Source: Pseudomonadota bacterium
GTDB taxonomy: Bacteria; Pseudomonadota; Alphaproteobacteria; UBA8366; GCA-2717185
Assembly (NCBI GenBank): GCA_027619655.1
Contig: JAQCHR010000135.1
Location: forward strand, 1-8,399
Length of the DNA stretch: 8,399 nt
Direction: 5' to 3'
Below are positions 1 through 5,277 of this stretch, piece after piece (position 1 is the stretch's first letter; every line of letters starts with the position of its first letter). The notes beneath the pieces were generated by a model. It did not search any database, was not told the origin of the DNA, and worked only from the letters and a program-made list of their open reading frames with translations. The translations under genes and the position numbers were made by a program.

Positions 1-366
1 TGCGACGGTGCCAACCGTGGCAGCCGTGGCGACGCTGGACCCGGAAGACGCCGCGAAGATGGCGCAGGAACCGATATTCGAATGCATTGTGCCGCCAGGC
101 AGCCAGGAGAGCCACTGCACCATGGCCCCGTACATGCGTTCGGCGATGCCGGCGCGCAGCAGGATCTCACCCAGCAGGATAAACAGCGGTATGGCAACCA
201 GGATGTATTCGATGGCGTTCTGCCAGACGATCTCGCCCAGCGCTAGCTTAAGCGGCATCAACGAATAGAAATTGTCGAGGATGAGCCCGAGCCAGCCGAG
301 TGCGCCGGCAACCGGCACACTAAGCGCCAGCAATGACAATAGGATAATTCCGGTCCATGCGAGCAT
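1..366 (-). CDS. dctM: TRAP transporter large permease, DctM type (N-terminal 122 residues; cut by window edge)
   Basis: Inner-membrane subunit that forms the substrate path of a tripartite ATP-independent periplasmic (TRAP) transporter, which takes up organic acids using an ion gradient. Only the first 122 residues are here; family members are usually about 425-430 residues. The translation is strongly hydrophobic. A conserved IPLFILLGE block lies at residues 60-68, and the Ser/Ala/Gly-rich stretch AASSGSSVATAATVG at 105-119 matches the signature of large TRAP permeases. The ATG at 366 starts 10 bp after the upstream dctQ stop codon. Its ribosome site GAGG (plus-strand 375-378) sits 8 nt from the ATG and overlaps that stop, which suggests coupled translation. 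Family assignment is firm; the substrate cannot be told from this fragment. Confidence 0.95.
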   Translation of the reverse strand, partial: MLAWTGIILLSLLALSVPVAGALGWLGLILDNFYSLMPLKLALGEIVWQNAIEYILVAIPLFILLGEILLRAGIAERMYGAMVQWLSWLPGGTMHSNIGSCAIFAASSGSSVATAATVGTVA

Positions 367-376
367 GTCAGTCGCC

Positions 377-1006
377 TCAGCTGCCGCGTTTCAGGCGGGC
401 CTGTTCGTTATGTGCGTGTTCGCGCTCCAGTTCGGCACGGGCATGGGCGCGTTCCTCGGCGACTTCTTCTTCAATACCGCGTGGCCCGATAAGCTGCGCA
501 ATGCGGAGCCAGTCACGCTGAAACAGCGCGACAATCAGGCGAAGCAGCATCAGGACGAAAACAATCATGAACAACCCGAGGCCGATCAGCCAGAAACCCT
601 GCGGAATGGCCAGCGGGGTCACCAGCGGTGTGATCGAAACCGAATCGCTTTCGTAGCTGTTCAGCCAGACCGCATAGGCGCGTTCGGTGACGATTGTCAG
701 AAAGCCGCCCAGAAGCAGGAAACCAAGGATGTCGAGGAAGGGGCGAATGACCCTGGGCAATTGCAGATACAATGCGTCAATCCGCACATGAGCGCGCTGC
801 AACGTTGCGAATGCGAAAGCCAGCGCCGTGGAAATGGCGAAAATATAGCCGGTGATTTCATCCGCACCGCCGAACGACCAATCGAATATTTTTCGGACCA
901 GGACGTCTGCAGTTGTCAGTATGGCAGCAAATATCAGCAATGCGCCGCCGATCCATACGGCAATTCGCGATATTTTTTCCGCACCGAGGAGAAGTCTGTC
1001 AAGCAT
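377..1006 (-). CDS. dctQ: TRAP transporter small permease, DctQ type
   Basis: Small membrane subunit of the same TRAP transporter, which pairs with DctM and helps dock the periplasmic binding protein. The protein has 209 residues from the ATG at 1006. Four hydrophobic segments lie near residues 14-35, 51-70, 88-107 and 137-162. The conserved DctQ-type motif RAHVRID is at 71-77. After the last membrane segment comes an unusually long charged tail (about 165-209) rich in Glu, Arg, Ala and His, probably helical and cytoplasmic; many DctQ proteins end sooner. A GTG at 1015 would add three residues. I prefer the ATG because the GGGA just before it could serve as a weak, closely spaced ribosome site and nothing precedes the GTG. 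No periplasmic binding protein (dctP) gene lies immediately upstream, so it must be beyond dctM or elsewhere. Confidence 0.93.
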   Translation of the reverse strand: MLDRLLLGAEKISRIAVWIGGALLIFAAILTTADVLVRKIFDWSFGGADEITGYIFAISTALAFAFATLQRAHVRIDALYLQLPRVIRPFLDILGFLLLGGFLTIVTERAYAVWLNSYESDSVSITPLVTPLAIPQGFWLIGLGLFMIVFVLMLLRLIVALFQRDWLRIAQLIGPRGIEEEVAEERAHARAELEREHAHNEQARLKRGS

Positions 1007-1516
1007 GGTTCCCACGGGGTTGATGCCGATTGCCTATCACTGCGCCATGCTCTGGCGCGCAATGCAAAAGGCTGGTGTGAAAAGGTATTGGGGTTTGCTG
1101 CCAAGCGTTTCGGACGCTGCTGCCTTCCCGCCGGATATACTTATGGATACTCAACGTGCCACTCGTTTCGATAATTTTAAAGGCGCGATGGAATCTGCGC
1201 CAGCACCTTGGGGTCTTCGATCATCGGTTTATTCCGTTTCACGCATTGTATCAACAAACGACGGCACGCTTCAGTGCCACTAGCGCGTCACAATGGCATA
1301 ACTGGCGCCACGATGTCATTCGTCCTTTGGACATAAAGGTAACGCGGTCCTGTGTTGCACTGGCGGGTCCATCGCCGCCGTGGTGTCGGCGAGATTATGG
1401 AAACCGCCCGGTCCTGCCAGCCTTGCCCCGGGCGCGACGAAACTGCTAAACACCGCGCCATGTTCCGGCACGGTGCCGGATTTCCCGGAACCGGCAGAAA
1501 TCGGCACGTTTTCAAA
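1007..1516. other. Gene-free divergent region between dctQ and the flippase-like gene
   Basis: About 510 bp separate two divergent genes. All frames here are either extensions of neighbours or give translations with no recognisable motif and shadow-like composition. The region should hold the promoters of the TRAP genes (leftward) and of the three-gene unit (rightward), but I could not find a well-spaced -35/-10 pair on either strand. AT-rich patches occur near 1135-1150 and 1168-1185. Inverted repeats are present at 1042-1058 (GCGCCA, 5-nt loop, TGGCGC) and at 1464-1480. No tRNA-like or riboswitch-like fold stood out by eye. Confidence 0.6.
1464..1480. promoter_or_regulatory. 17-nt perfect palindrome just upstream of the flippase-like gene
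   Basis: TCCGGCAC, a single G, then GTGCCGGA. The arms are exact reverse complements. The palindrome ends 36 nt before the GTG start at 1517. An alternative pairing also exists: GTTCCGG (1462-1468) with CCGGAAC (1485-1491). It could be an operator or a leader-RNA hairpin controlling the downstream operon. In GC-rich DNA such a palindrome may also arise by chance, so its function is not shown. Confidence 0.35.
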
Positions 1517-2455
1517 GTGAAAAAATGGCTCATTTTCATGGCCAAGGCGGCCATATCGGTTCTACTGATTTGGTGGCTCATCAGCCGTATCGATCTCACA
1601 CCGGTCGCTGAGGCGGCGGGCCGGATGTCGGCATGGCCCGTCGTCATGGCATTGGGCCTGACGCTTGTGGCAACGGTGGCACTTTCCCTGCGTTGGGTTG
1701 TCGTCTGTCGGGCGCTGGACATTCCCCTTGCGGTGGGACGGTCGCTATGGCTGACATTCGTCGGCCAATTTTTCAGCCAGACACTGCCATCAACGATCGG
1801 CGGCGACGTCGTGCGGATCTGGTTTTTTCACAGGGACGGGATTTCGATGGAGCAGGCCGCGATCTCGGTCATTCTCGACCGGTTTTGCGCGCTGGCGGCA
1901 TCGCTTCTGGTTGTCGTGCTGACGTTGCCGGTCCTGTTCTCCCTGGTCAACGATTCAACGGCCCGCTGGAGTATCCCGACCCTGATTCTGGCCGGTATGG
2001 CGGGGATCGCTTTCCTGATAGCATTGGGCGGACGCGCGGGTCTTGTCGCCGGACGCTGGCGGGCACTGCGTCCGCTCGTGGCATTCGGTATGGCGGCGCA
2101 GCGGTTTTCCACACGGGGTGTTCCGGTCCTTGCCGCACTCGCCCTCGCCACTGTCATTATCTTCTTTACCTTGCTGACGGTATGGCTGATCGGCCAGTCC
2201 ATCGCGTCGGGCCTTTCCATGGTTCATTGTCTGATACTTGTGCCACCGGTAATTCTGGTGTCCATGGTGCCGGTTTCCATTGCGGGATGGGGCGTACGGG
2301 AAGGCGCGATGGTCGTCGCGTTCGGATTCGTCGACATTCCCGCCGCAGACGCGCTGGTCGTTTCGATGACCTTCGGCGCGCTGCTCGTCGCCACAGGAAT
2401 ACCGGGTGGGATCCTGTGGCTGATTTCGGGCCGGAAACTTGGGTCCGTATACTGA
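1517..2455 (+). CDS. Flippase-like multi-pass membrane protein, LPG_synthase_TM / UPF0104 family
   Basis: Integral inner-membrane protein of 312 residues, a normal length for this family (Pfam LPG_synthase_TM). The family includes the membrane flippase half of lysyl-phosphatidylglycerol synthase MprF and many stand-alone proteins beside glycosyltransferases. Visible hallmarks are GQFFSQTLPSTIGGDVVR (residues 83-100), the ILDRF block (119-123) and the glycine-rich PVSIAGWGVREG loop (252-263). Around eight hydrophobic segments are spread over the chain. The frame is open from 1352, but residues before the GTG at 1517 are polar and unlike the family. Starting at that GTG gives a typical N-terminus: two lysines, then a hydrophobic helix. 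No good ribosome site is visible, and the ATG at 1538 is an alternative start. It is first in a three-gene unit with sugar and methyl transferases, so a role in flipping or exporting a lipid-linked product is inferred. The substrate is unknown. Confidence 0.88.
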   Translation: MKKWLIFMAKAAISVLLIWWLISRIDLTPVAEAAGRMSAWPVVMALGLTLVATVALSLRWVVVCRALDIPLAVGRSLWLTFVGQFFSQTLPSTIGGDVVRIWFFHRDGISMEQAAISVILDRFCALAASLLVVVLTLPVLFSLVNDSTARWSIPTLILAGMAGIAFLIALGGRAGLVAGRWRALRPLVAFGMAAQRFSTRGVPVLAALALATVIIFFTLLTVWLIGQSIASGLSMVHCLILVPPVILVSMVPVSIAGWGVREGAMVVAFGFVDIPAADALVVSMTFGALLVATGIPGGILWLISGRKLGSVY

Positions 2456-2484
2456 AATTTGCGCTCACGGAGAAACATGTAGCC

Positions 2485-3933
2485 ATGACCGAAGCCCGGA
2501 AAGCCAGTTCACCACGCAAGGAAGCGATGATCGCGTTAATCGATCGCATTGCCGATAGCCGCGATTCCTGGCGGCAACGGAACAGCTACTTCAACGCGGA
2601 GCACGAACGTTACCTGCAATTCCTGATTCCCAAGGGGTTGCGCGTGCTCGATCTCGGTTGCGGCACGGGGCACCTGCTGGCCGGGCTGGAACCCGGCCAT
2701 GGGGTTGGCGTCGATTTCAGTTCCCGCATGGTCGAAATCGCCCGGGAAAATTACCCTGATCTGGAATTTGTCCAGGGCGATGCCGAGGACCCGGCGCTTG
2801 TGGCGCGTCTCGGCGGACCGTTCGACGTGATCGTCGTGTCGGATACGATCGGCTTCTTCGACGATTGTGAAACCGCCCTGCGCAGCCTGCATCCGTTGTG
2901 CACGCCGGATACGCGGATCGTGATTTCCTATTATTCCAAATACTGGGAACCGGTTCTGTCGGTGGCGGAACTGTTCGGGCTCAAGATGCGCCAGCCACCG
3001 CTCAACTGGCTGTCGTCGAGCGATATGGGCAACCTGCTGTCGCTGGCCGATTTTGACATTATCAAGCGGGACTGGCGCCAGCTCGTTCCCCGCCGGCTGT
3101 TCGGGATCGGGCCGTTCATCAACCGTTTCATCGGCACGTTGCCACTGATCCGGCGGCTTTCGCTACGCAACTACATCGTGGCCCGGCCGACGCCCACCGA
3201 GGCGCTGGGCCCCCTGTCCGTGACGGTCATCATTCCGTGCCGAAACGAGCGCGGCAATATCGAGCCGGCAATTCAGCGGATGCCCCGCTTTGCCGAGGAT
3301 ATGGAAATCCTTTTCGTCGAGGGTCATTCAAGCGACGGGACCTTTGCAGAATGCGAACGGGTCCGTGACGCCTATGCAGGCGAGTGGGATATCAAGGCCG
3401 TGCAGCAGGAGGGCAAGGGCAAGGGAGATGCGATGCGCAAGGGCTATCACCTGGCGCGGGGCGATGTCCTGATGATCCTGGATTCCGACCTGACCATGCC
3501 GCCGGAAGACCTGCCGAAATTCTATAATGCGCTGGTGTCGGGCAAGGGTGAATTCATCAACGGTTCCCGGCTCGTCTATCCCATGGAAAGTGAGGCGATG
3601 CGGTTTCTGAACTGGGTCGCGAACCAGATATTTTCCCTGCTGTTCAGCTGGCTGCTCAACCAGCGCTTTACCGATACGTTGTGCGGCACCAAGGTATTGC
3701 GCCGGCGGCATTACGACGCCATTGCCGCGAACCGGGCCTATCTCGGCGATTTTGACCCGTTCGGCGATTTTGACCTGATTTTCGGGGCCACCAAGCTGAA
3801 CCTGAAAGTGATCGAGGTTCCGATCCGCTATGCCAGCCGCCGCTATGGCGAAACGCAGATTTCCCGGTTCTCGCATGGCTGGCTGCTGGTCCGGATGGTG
3901 GTATTCGCCTTCTTCCGATTGAAGGCGTTCTGA
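2485..3933 (+). CDS. Bifunctional SAM-dependent methyltransferase / GT2 glycosyltransferase fusion
   Basis: A 482-residue fusion. The N-terminal class I methyltransferase (about 20-230) has the SAM-binding motif VLDLGCGTG at 54-62 and an acidic residue after the second strand (GVGVDFS). The C-terminal family 2 glycosyltransferase (about 245-482) opens with VTVIIPCRNERGNI at 246-259, carries the metal- and nucleotide-sugar-binding DSD at 333-335, and ends with RYGETQISRF, typical of the polyprenol-phosphate (DPM1-like) branch. It probably moves a sugar from a nucleotide sugar to a polyprenyl phosphate or similar lipid, with a linked methylation; the substrates are unknown. No clear multi-helix anchor follows the GT domain, though the last 20 residues are hydrophobic. 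It lies 29 bp after the flippase-like gene. The ATG at 2485 has GGAG 12 nt upstream; the ATG at 2527, with AAGGA 4 nt upstream, is a credible alternative start (468 residues). The frame stays open far upstream, but only as a shadow of the preceding gene. Confidence 0.92.
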   Translation: MTEARKASSPRKEAMIALIDRIADSRDSWRQRNSYFNAEHERYLQFLIPKGLRVLDLGCGTGHLLAGLEPGHGVGVDFSSRMVEIARENYPDLEFVQGDAEDPALVARLGGPFDVIVVSDTIGFFDDCETALRSLHPLCTPDTRIVISYYSKYWEPVLSVAELFGLKMRQPPLNWLSSSDMGNLLSLADFDIIKRDWRQLVPRRLFGIGPFINRFIGTLPLIRRLSLRNYIVARPTPTEALGPLSVTVIIPCRNERGNIEPAIQRMPRFAEDMEILFVEGHSSDGTFAECERVRDAYAGEWDIKAVQQEGKGKGDAMRKGYHLARGDVLMILDSDLTMPPEDLPKFYNALVSGKGEFINGSRLVYPMESEAMRFLNWVANQIFSLLFSWLLNQRFTDTLCGTKVLRRRHYDAIAANRAYLGDFDPFGDFDLIFGATKLNLKVIEVPIRYASRRYGETQISRFSHGWLLVRMVVFAFFRLKAF

Positions 3934-3935
3934 CG

Positions 3936-4709
3936 ATGGCGTCCGCCGATCCGGCGGATTATCGCGCCGTCTGGATGAAGAAGCCAGTCCTGCGCCGGGT
4001 GTACCAGGGCTGGTACCGACGTATGGCGAATTCCTGCCGGCCGGGCCGGTCGCTGGAAATCGGCGGTGGTTCCGGTAACCTCAAATCATTTGCACCGGAC
4101 GTTGTATCGACCGATGTCATGATGGCCCCGTGGCTGGACGCGGTTTGCGATGCGCACCGCTTGCCCTTCGACGATGCAAGCTTCGACAATATCGTCATGT
4201 TCGATGTCCTGCATCATCTGCAGCGCCCGGCGCTGTTCTTCAACGAGGCCCTTCGCGTCCTGCGCATCGGCGGGCGGATCGTCATGATGGAGCCGGCAAT
4301 CACACCGTTCAGCCGGTTTTTCTATGACAGGTTTCACGTTGAGCCCGTTGATATGGGCGAGGACCCGCTCGCCAGCGGGCCGTTGAATACCGCCCGCGAC
4401 CCGTTTGATTCCAATCAGGCGATCCCGACGCTGCTGTTTGGCGGGGCGGCGCGGCTAGCGGTTTTCGAAAAGGCGTTTCCCGGCCTGTCCGTCGACAGGG
4501 TAGAACACACGGCGCTGTTCGCCTATCCGCTGACAGGCGGCTTCCAGGCCTGGTGTCTGCTGCCGACATGGCTGGCGGGGCCGCTGACTGCGTTGGAATC
4601 CGTTCTGGCGCCTCTGCTGGGCCGGCTGATGGCGTTCCGTATGCTGGTGGTGGTGTCGTCAAACGGTCGTATCGACATGCCGGGTCAGGAAGACGTATCC
4701 CCCCGGTGA
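3936..4709 (+). CDS. Class I SAM-dependent methyltransferase (Methyltransf_11 type)
   Basis: Probably cytoplasmic, 257 residues. The SAM-binding loop LEIGGGSGN is at 40-48. The following blocks, LPFDDASFDNIVMFDVLHHL (76-95) and LRVLRIGGRIVMMEP (106-120), are the usual motifs of the Methyltransf_11 group. The last third (about 190-245) is hydrophobic, with a stretch of leucine, alanine and valine that could touch the membrane or a lipid substrate. The ATG lies 2 bp after the stop of the methyltransferase-glycosyltransferase fusion, with AAGG 10 nt upstream, so the genes are surely co-transcribed and probably translationally coupled. It is distinct from the methyltransferase half of the fusion (GGGSG instead of GCGTG in motif I), so this operon encodes two separate methyl-transfer domains. 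The acceptor is unknown; a glycolipid intermediate is inferred from context. Its last 51 bp overlap the opposite-strand gene. Confidence 0.9.
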   Translation: MASADPADYRAVWMKKPVLRRVYQGWYRRMANSCRPGRSLEIGGGSGNLKSFAPDVVSTDVMMAPWLDAVCDAHRLPFDDASFDNIVMFDVLHHLQRPALFFNEALRVLRIGGRIVMMEPAITPFSRFFYDRFHVEPVDMGEDPLASGPLNTARDPFDSNQAIPTLLFGGAARLAVFEKAFPGLSVDRVEHTALFAYPLTGGFQAWCLLPTWLAGPLTALESVLAPLLGRLMAFRMLVVVSSNGRIDMPGQEDVSPR

Positions 4710-5105
4710 CCGCGCCGGGCTGGCATTGGCGCGCTGATAGGCGGCAATGCCGATTTCCAGACGCTTGGGCGCGAAAGAACGGCTGGGGCTCTGCTGGCCG
4801 AAGAGCTGTGTCAGAAACAGCGTTGACGGCCTGGTTGCGAAGCGGTTGGGCTGAAAGCCGTCCTGCCGGGGCGGTCGCTGCTGTTGCTCTTCCGCATTCC
4901 TTGAGTCGCTGCGGCGTAGTTGAGATTGTGCAAGTTGGGTCTCCGCGCTGGCGCGCTGGCCGCTCCTGTTTTGTGCGGTGTCACCCGATTGCGATTGTAC
5001 AGGGGGGCGCGGCGGCGGACGCTCTGCCTTGGGCGCACCGAACTGCCTTTGAAGGTTGCCGACCAGTTCAACGATGTTCGGCGAAATTACTGTTACTTCG
5101 GCCAT
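4659..5105 (-). CDS. Unrecognised small Pro/Gln/Arg-rich protein
   Basis: I do not recognise a family. The 148-residue product has an ordered-looking N-terminus (residues 1-26, hydrophobic beta/helix pattern around VISPNIVELVGNLQ), then a low-complexity linker rich in Pro, Gln, Arg and Ser (about 27-88). A second conserved-looking block follows (90-126), including STLFLTQLFGQQ and IGIAAYQRAN. There is no signal peptide or membrane segment. It is supported as a real gene by a strong ribosome site GGAAGG (plus-strand 5112-5117) exactly 6 nt before the ATG at 5105 and by the AT-rich upstream region; the GTG at 5108 is too close to that site. Its 3' end overlaps the convergent methyltransferase gene by 51 bp, so one of the two C-termini may be less conserved. 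It could be a small regulatory or adaptor protein, but function is not inferable. Confidence 0.66.
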   Translation of the reverse strand: MAEVTVISPNIVELVGNLQRQFGAPKAERPPPRPPVQSQSGDTAQNRSGQRASAETQLAQSQLRRSDSRNAEEQQQRPPRQDGFQPNRFATRPSTLFLTQLFGQQSPSRSFAPKRLEIGIAAYQRANASPARSPGGYVFLTRHVDTTV

Positions 5106-5111
5106 CACGGG

Positions 5112-5117
5112 CCTTCC
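5112..5117 (-). promoter_or_regulatory. Ribosome binding site deciding the start of the small Pro/Gln/Arg-rich gene
   Basis: Read on the minus strand this is GGAAGG, followed by a 6-nt spacer (CCCGTG) and the ATG at 5105. The spacing suits the ATG and not the adjacent GTG, and it is the main evidence that this frame is translated. Confidence 0.6.
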
Positions 5118-5187
5118 GCATTGTCAGCTAGTCTGACCCTCTTGCACCCGTATTAACCATGTCACCGGATCCTTAACGGTTGATTAT

Positions 5188-5204
5188 CAAAACCATTGGT
5201 TTTG
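5188..5204. promoter_or_regulatory. 17-nt perfect palindrome in the divergent control region (candidate operator)
   Basis: CAAAACCA, a single T, then TGGTTTTG; both arms match exactly. It sits in the AT-rich 172-bp gap between the small minus-strand gene (start 5105) and the PAS-GGDEF-EAL gene (start 5278), 73 nt before the latter. The size and symmetry suit a dimeric transcription factor. Its position allows control of either gene. No regulator is encoded next to it that would identify the ligand. Confidence 0.45.
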
Positions 5205-5218
5205 CAATTAATTTTATT

Positions 5219-5259
5219 TTTCCGGTTAATTAGATAAAATTTTAGACGAATACCGGAAA
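5219..5259. promoter_or_regulatory. Spaced inverted repeat flanking an AT-rich, -10-like stretch
   Basis: TTTCCGGT (5219-5226) and ACCGGAAA (5252-5259) are exact reverse complements separated by 25 nt. The interval contains AT-rich sequence (TTAATTAGATAAAATTTTAG) that could hold the -10 element of the PAS-GGDEF-EAL gene, whose ATG lies 18 nt beyond the right arm. A pair of protein-binding half-sites around the promoter is possible. A clear -35 at standard spacing was not found: TTGCAA at 5202-5207 gives only a weak match. Confidence 0.35.
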
Positions 5260-5277
5260 TGCTGTTACTAAATCGCC

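Noticed and set aside
272..1174. A 300-codon plus-strand open frame opposite the TRAP genes.
   Set aside because: It lies antisense to recognisable dctQ and dctM coding sequence and its translation has no domain-like character.
1316..1507. A minus-strand frame containing a GSGKSGT string that resembles a nucleotide-binding P-loop.
   Set aside because: It is a 63-codon frame with no Walker B motif, no hydrophobic strand before the loop and no ribosome site; a chance match.
1633..2484. The frame of the methyltransferase-glycosyltransferase gene stays open for 284 codons upstream, across the flippase-like gene.
   Set aside because: The translation is rich in Arg and Gly and has no motif, while the overlapping frame encodes clear family hallmarks; it is a shadow frame in GC-rich DNA.
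4702..4719. Inverted repeat CCCGG with CCGGG around the second methyltransferase stop codon.
   Set aside because: Short stem, no T-run, and it falls within the opposite-strand coding sequence; probably chance.
4553..5131. A 192-codon plus-strand frame covering the small Pro/Gln/Arg-rich gene.
   Set aside because: It starts inside the methyltransferase gene, lacks a ribosome site and has shadow-like composition; the minus-strand frame has a well-placed ribosome site.
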